The position numbers and the translations under genes are program-made. The notes beneath the pieces were generated by a model, which was given only the letters and a program-made list of their open reading frames with translations, ran no database searches and was not told where the DNA came from. A DNA stretch of 64,000 bases from CBDFMR01 sp965249765. Its GTDB lineage: Bacteria; Bacteroidota; Bacteroidia; Chitinophagales; Saprospiraceae. The stretch is from NCBI GenBank assembly GCA_965249765.1, contig CBDFMR010000005.1, positions 558,001-622,000 of the forward strand, read 5' to 3'. Shown here one piece after another: positions 54,741 through 64,000 of the stretch; the stretch's first letter is position 1; every line of letters starts with the position of its first letter.

Positions 54741-55817
54741 CTATTGGGGGTTTTCATGATACAAGAGCTCTGGTCCACTGCCTACATGATCTTCTATAAT
54801 CTGCCCTTCACAACAATGTTGTTTTAATTCGATAGCTATAAACGCAGACACCTGGCTTCTCACGTGGTGCGGATACAACACATGTACATTGGGTCCAGCA
54901 TCAAGAGTAAAGTAAAGAGGATTGCCCGTTTCTTGCCTGTACTGTCTTATCTTATTTATGATGGTCAATGTCGCAGGCTTCATCAGCATATAGGACGGGT
55001 CGGAACACATCATGAGCGCATGTAGGGTAAGCGCCTCGTTTTCTACAATTTTTCCAAACTCCATTAAATCTCCCATTCGCAATACTTCCAACATCTTTCC
55101 CATCCTCTTGTGCGCCTGATCATATCTTGATGTGGCGTAAATGTTGTCATTCATCAACGCATGTCCTGCCGACGAAGAGACTTTCTTCTTCTCTCGACTC
55201 ACAATAAGGATGTCATCGTGTATTGTCCTGAAAAGCGGATTAGTCAGAGGATAAGGAATCGCATATTCGTCACTACTTTCTTCAAGGTATCCACATCTAC
55301 CCCACTGGGCCATAAATGGAAAAACGGACCTCGAGGCACTTCCACTGCATAGTCTAGAGAGGAGGGATGCATCACGCAAAAACAGTTCGTCGGTCCGTTG
55401 TTGTTCTCTCAAGCGATCATCAATAGATAATAAACATAATACAAGCGCTGACATACTAGATGCTGATGAAGCAATGCCTGCAGAGTGAGGAAATGAGTTT
55501 CGACTGTCTATTTTAAGTCTGCAAGATTTTAAGTATGGCAAGTGTTCCACAAGTCTACCGATCACTTTTTCTATCCTTGTCAAAAACCTTGGAGCTGGCT
55601 GGTCTTCAAATAAAAAATCTAGACCCGTCGATGAAGTGTCATATTCTATCGCTGTAATCGTATGCGCTTTAGAGAGGGTAAAACTGATGGAGGGGTTTTG
55701 GGGTAGCTGGTTGCCGCGCTTTCCCCAATACTTTATCAACGCAATATTGGAGGGACTGTTCCAGCTTACCATGCCGGACAGTTCTTCTTCTCTATAGTCA
55801 GCTTTTCTTGTCGTCAT
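54741..55817 (-). CDS. mvaD: Diphosphomevalonate decarboxylase
   Basis: A 358-residue GHMP-kinase-fold enzyme that makes isopentenyl diphosphate in the mevalonate pathway. Landmarks are SNIALIKYWGKRG, NPSISFTLS, and the phosphate loop FPHSAGIASSASSMSAL. The active-site Asp is probably in YFTLDAGPNVHVL. Its presence shows that this organism uses mevalonate, not MEP, for isoprenoids, which holds for only some Bacteroidota. It sits between a DUF4294 gene (20-bp overlap) and the rhodanese gene. Confidence 0.93.
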   Translation of the reverse strand: MTTRKADYREEELSGMVSWNSPSNIALIKYWGKRGNQLPQNPSISFTLSKAHTITAIEYDTSSTGLDFLFEDQPAPRFLTRIEKVIGRLVEHLPYLKSCRLKIDSRNSFPHSAGIASSASSMSALVLCLLSIDDRLREQQRTDELFLRDASLLSRLCSGSASRSVFPFMAQWGRCGYLEESSDEYAIPYPLTNPLFRTIHDDILIVSREKKKVSSSAGHALMNDNIYATSRYDQAHKRMGKMLEVLRMGDLMEFGKIVENEALTLHALMMCSDPSYMLMKPATLTIINKIRQYRQETGNPLYFTLDAGPNVHVLYPHHVRSQVSAFIAIELKQHCCEGQIIEDHVGSGPELLYHENPQ

Positions 55818-56553
55818 CTAAGTTGTTAAGATACTTCAAATCTTCTTCTCTATCTACCTCGAAAGATATGTCAAAATCCTGTAGTACTGCATCGAGAATT
55901 TCATATACCCCTTCAGTATATCCTTCTTTGAGATCATAGCTGTACAGTTTGCTGAAATTGTGCCAATAAAAAGCAGTAAACCTGCCTTTGACACCCTTCA
56001 GAATGTTGTACATGGTTTCATCCGTTTCCTTCTCTATCATCTTGATGAGAATCTTTCCCTGAAGTTTGGTCAATTTCTTAAGTGGTTCCTCAAACTCTGC
56101 CTGCAACTCTTCGGCCAGTCGCTCGGTAACTTTCTTTCTCTTCTTCTTAGAATAGTTTTCGTGAGCATATTCTAGCTCCCTGTAGATTCTTGTGGCCTCC
56201 TTGGCATAAGGATATACTTTGGTAGCATACCTTCTCATCTTTAGGTACTTTCTGTAATCCTTGTCGCTTGCAAACTTTCTTGGTGAGGTAATAGAAATGT
56301 CCTCTAGGTCGGCTAGAATCACCGTGTCTCCATCTATTATCATAGCAGAATATATGTTACCCCTGATCCGTACTCTTGTTACTTCTGGCTCTTCATATAA
56401 AATCGTATCGTTTACGTAGCCTGCCGTACTGGAGGCCAACGAGTCAAATGATATGGTGTCCTGTTCCACATGGATTTTTCTTATTACTGTATCCTGGGCA
56501 TTTGCCCAATTCATAGTTAATAAGAAGAACAGTATTTGTAGTATATATCTCAT
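55798..56553 (-). CDS. DUF4294 exported protein
   Basis: About 251 residues from the ATG at 56553 (MRYILQILFFLLTMNWANAQ), which gives a clear signal peptide; an upstream Met would add 12 residues without purpose. The body is charged and helical, with KFASDKDYRKYLKMRRYATKVYPYAKEA and FTAFYWHNFSKLYSYDLKEGY typical of DUF4294. The function of the family is unknown. It heads the operon with mvaD and the rhodanese. Confidence 0.82.
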   Translation of the reverse strand: MRYILQILFFLLTMNWANAQDTVIRKIHVEQDTISFDSLASSTAGYVNDTILYEEPEVTRVRIRGNIYSAMIIDGDTVILADLEDISITSPRKFASDKDYRKYLKMRRYATKVYPYAKEATRIYRELEYAHENYSKKKRKKVTERLAEELQAEFEEPLKKLTKLQGKILIKMIEKETDETMYNILKGVKGRFTAFYWHNFSKLYSYDLKEGYTEGVYEILDAVLQDFDISFEVDREEDLKYLNNLDDDKKS

Positions 56554-56624
56554 TAAAAGAACCTCTTTAAAAGCAGTAACGAAGTACAACTATTATTGTT
56601 ACTTATACAATTGTTTTCAAAGTC

Positions 56625-57206
56625 TTAAAGTTCTGTATGACTAGGATGTTCCTTGAGTTTTATTACTTCCCACTCCCTCCTCAACATTGCGTACTGATAC
56701 TCGCTGCCCCATTTACCTTTGAAAAAAATATTGTCGATGAAGTGTCCCTCTCTCCTAAAACCCACACTTTCTAGCAATCTTATAGATGCTGTATTCTCTA
56801 CATCAACGATCTCTACAACGCGATGAAACCCTTTGATACTAAATAGATGATCTAATATTGCCACCAACGCTTCTCTAGCATACCCCTTGTTATGTTGTGT
56901 GTGTGATATTGTAATTCCTACCTCACCAATTCTGGGATCATGTTTTTTCAACATTATGGCACAATCTCCTATCAGCTTATTCGTCTCTTTATTCTCTATT
57001 CCTAGTTGTATCCATTCCCCAGAGGTTCCGAATTTTTTTTCCTTTTGGTTTTTGATAATTTGGTTGGATTCTTCGCGGGTATAAACATCAAACCCCTGAT
57101 ACTTTGTTACTTCAGGATTGGAACGATAGAAATAAAAGTCCGCCAGGTCGTTTTCCTGTAAGTTACGGATCAATAATCTTTCTGTGTCAAGAAACAGTTT
57201 GTTCAA
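56625..57206 (-). CDS. GNAT acetyltransferase, RimJ/RimL-like
   Basis: 193 residues. The usual GNAT pattern is visible: RLLIRNLQENDLADFYFYRSN at the start, then WIQLGIENKETNKLIGDCAIM, the acetyl-CoA loop ISHTQHNKGYAREALVAIL and IVDVENTASIRLLESVGFRREG. The acceptor is unknown. It probably modifies a ribosomal protein N-terminus or a small molecule. It stands alone. Confidence 0.85.
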   Translation of the reverse strand: MNKLFLDTERLLIRNLQENDLADFYFYRSNPEVTKYQGFDVYTREESNQIIKNQKEKKFGTSGEWIQLGIENKETNKLIGDCAIMLKKHDPRIGEVGITISHTQHNKGYAREALVAILDHLFSIKGFHRVVEIVDVENTASIRLLESVGFRREGHFIDNIFFKGKWGSEYQYAMLRREWEVIKLKEHPSHTEL

Positions 57207-57296
57207 AATCGATATTATAGTGATTTCAAATATGGTAATTACTTTAATAATCTATCCCTTGTTTCAAACTAATGGCTGGTTTTCCTAACTTGGCGT

Positions 57297-57902
57297 ATGC
57301 CTCATTTAACACATTACAACAAGAAATTATTGGTTGCTGGATGCGATGAAGCCGGTAGAGGTTGTCTTGCCGGACCTGTTTATGCGGCAGCGGTAATATT
57401 GCCGCCTCATTACAAAAGCAATGTTTTAAATGACTCTAAGCTTCTTTCCGAAAAAAAGAGAATTTTTCTTGAAAAAGAAATAAAGGAAGTTGCTATTGCC
57501 TTTGCCGTTTCCAGCTGCACACCGTCAAAAATTGATGAAATCAATATTCTCAATGCTTCTTTACTTGCCATGAAAAAGGCCATCAAGAAGCTTCACCTCT
57601 TGCCAGACCACCTCTTGATAGACGGCAATCGGTTTTCGCCTATCAGGGGGTATTCTCACTCTTGTATGATCAAGGGCGATGCTCGATTTTACTCCATTGC
57701 TGCTGCCTCCATTTTAGCAAAAAACCACCGTGATAGATATATGAAACGGCTGGCAAGAAAATATCCTTTGTACGGTTGGGAAAAAAATATGGGCTACCCC
57801 ACCCTAGAACATCGTACCATTATTAAAGAACTCGGGCATTGCCCTGCACACCGATTGAGTTTTTCTCTTTATGGAAAAGGTAATCAGTTGAAGTTTTTCT
57901 AG
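57297..57902 (+). CDS. rnhB: Ribonuclease HII
   Basis: A 201-residue RNase H-fold enzyme that nicks RNA-DNA hybrids at single ribonucleotides. The first acidic pair is in GCDEAGRGCLAGPVYAAA (Asp17, Glu18), followed by LLIDGN and KGDARFYSIAAASILAK, which carry the other metal ligands. Length is normal. The last codons overlap the convergent MBL gene by 4 bp. Confidence 0.95.
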   Translation: MPHLTHYNKKLLVAGCDEAGRGCLAGPVYAAAVILPPHYKSNVLNDSKLLSEKKRIFLEKEIKEVAIAFAVSSCTPSKIDEINILNASLLAMKKAIKKLHLLPDHLLIDGNRFSPIRGYSHSCMIKGDARFYSIAAASILAKNHRDRYMKRLARKYPLYGWEKNMGYPTLEHRTIIKELGHCPAHRLSFSLYGKGNQLKFF

Positions 57903-58537
57903 TTTCTCAGAAATGGGTTATTCTCTATTTCGTGACCTATGGTTGTCACCGGCCCATGTCCCGAGTACACTGTTGTCTCATGAGGTAGTGTAAAAAACTG
58001 TTCTCGAATGCTATTAAGAATTGTCTCCATGCTTCCTCCTGGAAGATCCGTGCGGCCGATCCCTTCTCTAAAAAGAACATCACCTGCTATCAATTCACCC
58101 GATTCCTTGTTGTATAGAGAAATACTTGCCGGAGAGTGTCCCGGAGTATACAACACAGACAGGCATGTTTTGCCAAATGCTATTTGATCACCTCCTTTGT
58201 GAAACAACTCTATGGGTGGTGAGGGATCATAGGAAATGTGGTACATCCTTGAAACATATTCTTGCATATCCAATACTGGCTTTTCTCCCTCATGCGCCTC
58301 CAGTTTTAAATCATACTTCATTGCTATAAACGCATTGCCTAGTACGTGGTCTATGTGACAGTGTGTGTTGATTAACCTCACGGGTTTGAGGTTATTATCT
58401 TCAATGTATTTGAATAGCTGGTTGCGTTCTTCTTCATTATTACACCCTGGATCTACGATGACACACTCGTTGCTTTGATCACTCAGCACATAGGTGTTTT
58501 CATAAAAATCATTAAAAACAAATGGTCGTACGATCAT
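57899..58537 (-). CDS. MBL-fold hydrolase (glyoxalase II-like)
   Basis: 212 residues. The zinc motif is THCHIDH, followed by PGHSPASISLY and AGDVLFREGIGRTDLPGG, then YSGHGPVTTIGHE. These match the glyoxalase II/persulfide-dioxygenase-like group of thioester hydrolases. The longer C-terminal helical domain of true glyoxalase II is absent. Substrate unknown. Confidence 0.9.
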   Translation of the reverse strand: MIVRPFVFNDFYENTYVLSDQSNECVIVDPGCNNEEERNQLFKYIEDNNLKPVRLINTHCHIDHVLGNAFIAMKYDLKLEAHEGEKPVLDMQEYVSRMYHISYDPSPPIELFHKGGDQIAFGKTCLSVLYTPGHSPASISLYNKESGELIAGDVLFREGIGRTDLPGGSMETILNSIREQFFTLPHETTVYSGHGPVTTIGHEIENNPFLRN

Positions 58538-58617
58538 GGATTAGAAGACTTTTCCGTTATTATTTAAAGTATAGATAGAATAAATGTCTTAATTTGATTT
58601 TTGTTCGACTAGGAAAC

Positions 58618-61600
58618 ATGAGAATATCTAATCACATACTGTTGGTCTTGATGCTTACTACGGTGGGAAGCACCCTCCCGGGTCAGAGCATCAATACAAC
58701 ATTTGGTAAAAACCGAGTGCAACATCACGATGACTTCGAACGCTGGAACAAGTACGAAACTGAAAATTTTATAACGTACTGGTACGGAAAGGCCAAACTC
58801 ATAGCTGAGCCTGTTATGCAGATGGCCGAGATGGACCACAAGGAAGTACAGGGCCTGATGGAGCATCGATTTAATTCAAAGATCAAAATCCTGGTCTATC
58901 TGGATGTCACGGATCTCAAACAAAGCAACATAGGAGTAGAAGACGCTTTTATTAGCTCGACGGGGCAGACGAAAATTGTGGGAAATAAAATGTTTGTCTA
59001 TTATGACGGAAATCACTCCCACCTGCGTAAGCAGATCCGCAAAGGTATAGCCTCCGTCTATATGAATTCTATGTTGTTTGGCAACAGTTTACAAGAGGTC
59101 GTTCAAAATGCGGTTTTGCTCAATCTGCCCAGTTGGTATAAAGAGGGGCTTGTGTCATATATCTCGTCTTACTGGGACCTCTATAAAGAGGATGAGCTTA
59201 GGGATATTCTTGAACAGAATGACGACTACTATGGCTTTGAAAAATTGTCTGCCGAGTATCCCAAAATTGCCGGACATTCCATGTGGAATTATATTGAGCA
59301 AAATTTTGGGCGATCCAATATCTCTAACATTCTATACCTAACACGTATTAATCGTAATTTAAAGAGTAGTTTCCTCTATGTGCTAAGCGTCCCATATGAG
59401 ACCATAGAAAAAGAATGGACTGCGTATTACAAATCATATTATCAAGCTGAAGCCTCAAAATTTGATTTAAGTGCGGCTCACATTGACTTAGGTAATAAGC
59501 CCCACCAGCCAATTAGTAAACTGAGACTAAATCCAGATGGCAGCAAGCTGATGTATGTCTATAATGATCTTGGAAAGTACAAGATAAAAATCATGGACTT
59601 GGGCAAAGAGACGAGTTCTGATTTGTTTTCATATGGATATAAAAATTCCTTTCAAGAGACCGATTACAATTATCCTCTTTTTGCCTGGAACCCCAATGGC
59701 AAGGATGTGAGTGTCATTTACGAAGACCGTGATGTCATAAAGCTTCGCCGTATTTACCTGTCTTCTGGTGACTACGACGAACAATTAATTCCTGAAAACT
59801 ACCACAGGATATACAGCTTTGATTATCTGTACGATGATGAATATGTTTTTGCAGCAAGCACGGATGGCTACGCCGATTTATATAGATATCGTCCCGAAAG
59901 TAGAACGTCTGACAGGATAACACACGACTTCTATGACGACCTCGATGCTTCCGTTGTAGTTTACGACGGAAGCAAGGGTATCTTGTGGTCTAGTAATCGA
60001 GAATCAAATATTTATGGCCTTGAGTTAATAGACACAATTCTTCCTCTTGAGAGTTTCGACATTTTTTTTATGCCTTTAAGTGGGAAAGTAAATCGTCTAC
60101 AGAGACTTACTTATACACCCCTTGTCAATGAGAGGTATCCCCATCTTGCTGATGACTCTTACCTTACTTTTTTGAATGATGAAACCGGTATAGTAAACCG
60201 ATATGCCAAACGTATAGGAACTGAAGACAATGGCTACCCCAATAGTAATTTTCCCCGGAATGCAATAAGACATCACTCGGTGGCTTCATCGGGATTAAAT
60301 GTTTATACGTATTATGAAGATGGTGCCTATAGGACCTTTCTAGACTATCCTGTGTGGGACCAAGCTTCTAATCCTCATCATACTTACACTGCGCAAGTAC
60401 CTCTTGTGTCCGAGAAACATGTCATTGTTCCTGAGATAAAGGAAGAGAAAATCATTGATGATGAAATGTTGTTTCAATCTCCCTTCGGCGATCCTGATCG
60501 TATCGAGGAAATCAAAGAGTTTGATGCTCCCAAGGAATCCACTCTACCCTTTTCCGGAGCACTTTATGACGACAAGCACAGAAGTGTTTCTAGGTTTAAC
60601 ATTTCTCGAGCTATCCCTGCTAATTTGAGTTTTCGTGTAGATAACTTCACGACAAAAATGGACAACGATGTATTGTTTGAGGGTCTTGAGAGTTATGCCG
60701 GTGATGACAAGAAACTTACTGGTCAGCCCTTGGGCATTCTGGTTAAAGCCACCATTAAAGATCTTTTTGAAGACTACGCCATCGAGGGCGGCGTACGACT
60801 TCCTACTGCATTTAATGGCTCTGAATATTTTCTTGTCTTTGAAGATCGGTCACGTAAGATTGATAGAAAATATGCTCTTTATAGAAAGTCCGTAACGGAC
60901 AATATTGATGAAACCGTCAACCCTATTCAGAGACGTCGAAATGCCTCATTGCTGGGTTTGTTTCAATTGAAGTACCCCTTTGATATCTATAGAAGTGTAA
61001 GGCTGACTACCTCCTTGCGTTTTGATCAAAACTATCTTCTCTCTTCTGATGCTGTTTCTCACAACAGTCCCTTTATCAATGAAAAACGTCTTAGTCTTCG
61101 TGGAGAGTATGTTTATGATAACACCCGCCAGAGAAGTGTAAATATCTATGAAGGAACACGTTATAAGTTTTATCTGGAGGGTATAAACCTTTTTAATGTA
61201 AACCTCACCGACAATTTTGAGATTAAGCCAAGTTTAGGATTTACTACTATCCTTGGCGCTGACTTTAGGCATTATATTCCTGTCTTTGAAAAAGCAACGC
61301 TGGCTTTCAGGGCTGCTGGAGCTACGTCTCTAGGGTCTGATAAGATGCTATACTATCTCGGTGGGATGGAAAATTGGATGTTCTCTAAGTTCAATGAGCA
61401 AACATCCTTGCCTAAGAGTGTTTCATTTGCATATAAAACCCTTGCGCCACACCTCCGAGGATTTAAGTACAATATCCGTAACGGGTCATCATATATGCTG
61501 ACAAACGTGGAATTAAGATTACCTGTTTTTCGCCTTTTCTTAGGTGATCATATAAAGTCTGGCTTCTTTAGTGATTTTCAAGTTGTTCTTTTCTATGATG

Positions 61601-61848
61601 CTGGTTTGGCTTGGCATGGTCTATCCCCTTTCGGTGATAAAAACCCAATCAATAGTGCATCTGTATCCGCACCTCCCGCTGTTTTAGTTAAGGTTAAATA
61701 TTTCCGAGATCCTTTGGTGATGGGTTATGGTGCGGGCGTAAGAACTTCTCTCTTTGGATACTTTCTTAAGCTTGATCTTGCTTATGGCATCGAGACTCGC
61801 AAGGTTCAAGAGCCCATTTTATATTTCACCCTTGGTACCGATTTCTAA
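58618..61848 (+). CDS. Large envelope protein: degenerate MA-peptidase, TolB-like propeller, C-terminal barrel
   Basis: About 1076 residues from the ATG at 58618 (AGGAA 7 bp upstream; signal peptide ends LPGQS). The first 260 residues resemble a Peptidase_MA domain, including LNLPSWYKEGLVSYISSYW, but the expected HExxH is EVVQNA, so it is probably inactive. Residues about 290-560 hold TolB/WD40-like strands (SKLMYVYNDLGKYKIKIMD, LFAWNPNGKDVSVIYED). After a linker, about 690-1076 look like a BamA/surface-antigen barrel ending in LYFTLGTDF with an aromatic C-terminus. Probably an outer-membrane protein; function unknown. The stop overlaps the next gene by 4 bp on the other strand. Confidence 0.72.
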   Translation: MRISNHILLVLMLTTVGSTLPGQSINTTFGKNRVQHHDDFERWNKYETENFITYWYGKAKLIAEPVMQMAEMDHKEVQGLMEHRFNSKIKILVYLDVTDLKQSNIGVEDAFISSTGQTKIVGNKMFVYYDGNHSHLRKQIRKGIASVYMNSMLFGNSLQEVVQNAVLLNLPSWYKEGLVSYISSYWDLYKEDELRDILEQNDDYYGFEKLSAEYPKIAGHSMWNYIEQNFGRSNISNILYLTRINRNLKSSFLYVLSVPYETIEKEWTAYYKSYYQAEASKFDLSAAHIDLGNKPHQPISKLRLNPDGSKLMYVYNDLGKYKIKIMDLGKETSSDLFSYGYKNSFQETDYNYPLFAWNPNGKDVSVIYEDRDVIKLRRIYLSSGDYDEQLIPENYHRIYSFDYLYDDEYVFAASTDGYADLYRYRPESRTSDRITHDFYDDLDASVVVYDGSKGILWSSNRESNIYGLELIDTILPLESFDIFFMPLSGKVNRLQRLTYTPLVNERYPHLADDSYLTFLNDETGIVNRYAKRIGTEDNGYPNSNFPRNAIRHHSVASSGLNVYTYYEDGAYRTFLDYPVWDQASNPHHTYTAQVPLVSEKHVIVPEIKEEKIIDDEMLFQSPFGDPDRIEEIKEFDAPKESTLPFSGALYDDKHRSVSRFNISRAIPANLSFRVDNFTTKMDNDVLFEGLESYAGDDKKLTGQPLGILVKATIKDLFEDYAIEGGVRLPTAFNGSEYFLVFEDRSRKIDRKYALYRKSVTDNIDETVNPIQRRRNASLLGLFQLKYPFDIYRSVRLTTSLRFDQNYLLSSDAVSHNSPFINEKRLSLRGEYVYDNTRQRSVNIYEGTRYKFYLEGINLFNVNLTDNFEIKPSLGFTTILGADFRHYIPVFEKATLAFRAAGATSLGSDKMLYYLGGMENWMFSKFNEQTSLPKSVSFAYKTLAPHLRGFKYNIRNGSSYMLTNVELRLPVFRLFLGDHIKSGFFSDFQVVLFYDAGLAWHGLSPFGDKNPINSASVSAPPAVLVKVKYFRDPLVMGYGAGVRTSLFGYFLKLDLAYGIETRKVQEPILYFTLGTDF

Positions 61849-64000
61849 TTCTGTACAAAGAATTGTGCCGGACCATTATTGTTTGCAAGCATTAGTATAT
61901 CCTTACCTTTTGTCTTGATTATCTCCACCGCCCTTACGTCCTGATCAGCAAGTATTCCCGTTTTACTTGGATGTACTGAAACGAAACTCCCGTTGTCTCC
62001 TTGATACATTAAGCAACCTACCCCAGCATCACTTCTCGTGGTTTCTACTTCTCTCTGGTAAAAGTTGCCCGCTGTAAAAATATCTTTTCGTCCATCTCCA
62101 TTATAATCGTTTACTACGATCCCATAGGATGGTGACACTTGACTCATGCGTGGTAGTATCTGCGTTGTGAATGAACCCGTTCCGTCATTTAGGAACAAGG
62201 TATGTGCAAACGTTTGACACTCATTACTAAAGCTTCCGTCCATTTTACCTTCGAGGATTTTATCTATAGTCGCTGTTGCAAATTCCTCATAAGATTTAAA
62301 TTTTTTCTTGACGAAAGGCATTTGATCTGACGAACAAGATCTGCCTCTCACCGGATAGCAATTGCCGTCCTTGTCATAATAGCCCAAATACACATCATGC
62401 GTTCCATTATTGTCAAAGTCATTGACGTATACCTTAAATGGTTTATCCACGCTTGCTACATACTTGTTGTTTAGACCCATATTCCCTGCAACTAAATCTA
62501 TGTCGCCGTCGCCGTCTATATCGTCAGCAACTACTGTATTCCACATTCCTTTTGTGTCTTTTAGACTTAAGTTTTCTTGCTTTCTTAAGGCTCCCTTTAT
62601 TTCTTCATAAAACATAATCGGCATCCATTCTCCCGTAATAAGAAGTTCGTTCTTCTTGTCTCCATCCACGTCCAGCCATTGCGAGGTGGTCACCATTCCC
62701 ATATTAATGAAGTCGGGCGCCTTGGTGTTTGTAACATCAGTGTATTTTCCTTCTTTGTTTTCCAGTAAATAACTTGAAGTAGGCACTCCATATCTACCTG
62801 GTGTTTGTCGTCCTCCAACGAATAGATCTTTATCACCATCACTGTCATAATCAAAAAAGGTGACTGTGCCTGTACTTATTTTTATCTCGGGAAGTGAATT
62901 GGTTTTTTTAAAAAATCCTTCTCCATCATTCAGATAGATGCGGTCCTGATATGCTTGTGGATTCTCAAATTCGTTTCCTCCGCTACCCACATATAGATCT
63001 AGGTCACCGTCATTGTCAATGTCTTCAAATTGTGCTGTGCCGTCTTCATAATCTATGTCAGATAAAAAGTCTTTATTGGGTACCAATTCAAAATTGGTCC
63101 CATTTCCCGTTAAGAGCTGACCCGCCTGGCCCGCTGATCCACCAATATAAATATCATCGTTGCCATCACCATTTACATCCCCTGTTGCAACTACGGGTCC
63201 GAGGCTTGACATTTTATACGGAATCAATATTTCTTTATCATAATCATTGTACTCATTCTCTATATGTCGGACTGCTGCTGTCTTCAGTTGATTAAAAACC
63301 CTTTGGTTGGATTCGTTCTTTCTGGTCGTCGTAGCCTCTTTGTGGTTAATCACAATTGATTGATTGGCCTCTATGTTGTTTTTTATCACCTTCTTTCCTG
63401 AAGGAAATGTCACGGTTAGTTCTTCAATAATGTCATCCGGACCCAAGCCAAAATGCGCAATGGGTTGGCTCGTACTCATATAGCCCCTATAGGGGGTTAA
63501 GTCGGTTACTTGTTTTCCCGATGATGTCTTTATCGTAATACGAGAATTAATGCCTTTTGTGTTTTTTCCATCTCCTTCTAACCTTACAACTATGTAATTG
63601 TTAATACCCAAGTCGTTCGACTTGTTTTGATATAGGTCAGCTTGTGAGTTCATATTGTTAATAATCAGGTCAAGATCCCCGTCGTTGTCAAAATCAGCAT
63701 ACGCGGCTCCTTGGCTCCATCCTTCTTTTTCAAAACCCCATTCTTTATTTCTTTTCGTAAAACCTATGGCCCCATTATTTTGATAGATGAAATTCGCAAT
63801 TTTTGCGACTGGCGCCTTGATGGAAATTTCCATTGGATTCACCGATATTCTTTTGCCGGGTAAGTTTTCTGCTTCTTTGTGTTTTTGGGCTATGAATTTT
63901 TTTCTCCAAATTTCAAAATCCTTATTCCGCATTTCCTTTATTATCCCATTGGTAACAATCAGGTCCTTATACTGATCATTGTCAAAATCAACAAAGAGTG
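61845..64000 (-). CDS. VCBS/FG-GAP repeat protein with ASPIC/UnbV domain, 5' end outside window
   Basis: The frame runs off the end of the window (the sense starts LFVDFDNDQYKDLIVTNG). It has CRTAC1-type FG-GAP calcium-binding repeats of the pattern DVNGDGNDDIYIGG, DIDNDGDLDLYVGSGG, DYDSDGDKDLFVGG, and an ASPIC/UnbV-like segment (GINSRITIKTSSGKQVTDL). These form a surface beta-propeller; such proteins commonly lie in Bacteroidota polysaccharide-uptake loci, often after SusC/SusD, which are not visible here. The last residue codes (AQFFVQN) leave no sorting domain. Ligand unknown. Confidence 0.85.
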   Translation of the reverse strand, partial: LFVDFDNDQYKDLIVTNGIIKEMRNKDFEIWRKKFIAQKHKEAENLPGKRISVNPMEISIKAPVAKIANFIYQNNGAIGFTKRNKEWGFEKEGWSQGAAYADFDNDGDLDLIINNMNSQADLYQNKSNDLGINNYIVVRLEGDGKNTKGINSRITIKTSSGKQVTDLTPYRGYMSTSQPIAHFGLGPDDIIEELTVTFPSGKKVIKNNIEANQSIVINHKEATTTRKNESNQRVFNQLKTAAVRHIENEYNDYDKEILIPYKMSSLGPVVATGDVNGDGNDDIYIGGSAGQAGQLLTGNGTNFELVPNKDFLSDIDYEDGTAQFEDIDNDGDLDLYVGSGGNEFENPQAYQDRIYLNDGEGFFKKTNSLPEIKISTGTVTFFDYDSDGDKDLFVGGRQTPGRYGVPTSSYLLENKEGKYTDVTNTKAPDFINMGMVTTSQWLDVDGDKKNELLITGEWMPIMFYEEIKGALRKQENLSLKDTKGMWNTVVADDIDGDGDIDLVAGNMGLNNKYVASVDKPFKVYVNDFDNNGTHDVYLGYYDKDGNCYPVRGRSCSSDQMPFVKKKFKSYEEFATATIDKILEGKMDGSFSNECQTFAHTLFLNDGTGSFTTQILPRMSQVSPSYGIVVNDYNGDGRKDIFTAGNFYQREVETTRSDAGVGCLMYQGDNGSFVSVHPSKTGILADQDVRAVEIIKTKGKDILMLANNNGPAQFFVQN

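Noticed and set aside
1..64000. A CRISPR array, prophage or restriction/defence island
   Set aside because: No regularly spaced repeats, phage structural genes, methylase-nuclease pairs or known defence domains were found.

Overview
The window is a chromosomal segment of a Bacteroidota bacterium. Supporting signs are type IX secretion (T9SS) sorting domains of both kinds (type A on an LVIVD protein, a type B/gliding-motility C-terminus on a broken gene), many -7 promoter elements of the Bacteroidota form TAnnTTTG, a PadR-PspC membrane-protein pair, paired OmpH/Skp genes, a dimeric-type GlyRS and a mevalonate-pathway gene (mvaD). The family cannot be fixed from sequence alone. A Saprospirales-like lineage is a guess.

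Layout. 1-5.2 kb: the end of an OmpA-family envelope gene, a beta-CASP metallo-beta-lactamase-fold nuclease, and a PadR regulator with a clear operator driving a PspC-domain membrane protein that is frameshifted in a 10-A tract. 5.2-17.1 kb: a TonB-C-like small protein, a Na+/H+ antiporter, prfC, glyS, ald-tsaE (minus strand) and gyrB with a thioredoxin-like gene. 17.1-20.3 kb: a repeat-rich stretch around ahcY with small inverted-repeat elements, an internally deleted IS200/IS605 copy, a decayed gene, a hairpin cluster and tRNA-Cys. 20.4-28.4 kb: an S37-type peptidase, bifunctional DAHP synthase/chorismate mutase, an MFS transporter, an alpha/beta hydrolase, an S41 protease with tsaB, and two small ArsR-type regulators. 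28.4-31.3 kb is the most rearranged region: a large T9SS type B surface-protein gene that is cut at its 5' end, split by a roughly 750-nt group II intron with no reverse transcriptase, and carrying a nonsense codon in its sorting domain. An apparently intact IS200/IS605 element lies next to it. 31.4-53.5 kb: clpB, a small zinc-ribbon protein, a thioredoxin-like protein, a VanY-type carboxypeptidase, an aldehyde dehydrogenase, a membrane protein with dapD, a lipoprotein gene with a 70-bp direct repeat, an AlkA-like glycosylase/aspartoacylase pair, an LVIVD T9SS protein, a glucosaminidase, pdxA, rsmA-yqeY, a PagL-like deacylase with a histidine/tyrosine ammonia-lyase, two ompH genes and murI. 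53.5-64 kb: a broken secreted-protein gene, a DUF4294-mvaD-rhodanese operon, a GNAT enzyme, rnhB, an MBL hydrolase, a very large propeller/beta-barrel fusion and a VCBS/FG-GAP protein that runs off the window.

Most genes are housekeeping and intact. The novelty lies in the accessory debris: the ORF-less group II intron with a 10-nt candidate exon-binding pairing, several small non-autonomous repeats (one of them supplies the stop codon of ald), the homopolymer frameshift in the PspC gene, and a segmental duplication at the end of a lipoprotein gene. I found no CRISPR array, prophage, toxin-antitoxin pair or defence island. Nothing here can be claimed as a wholly new multi-gene system.
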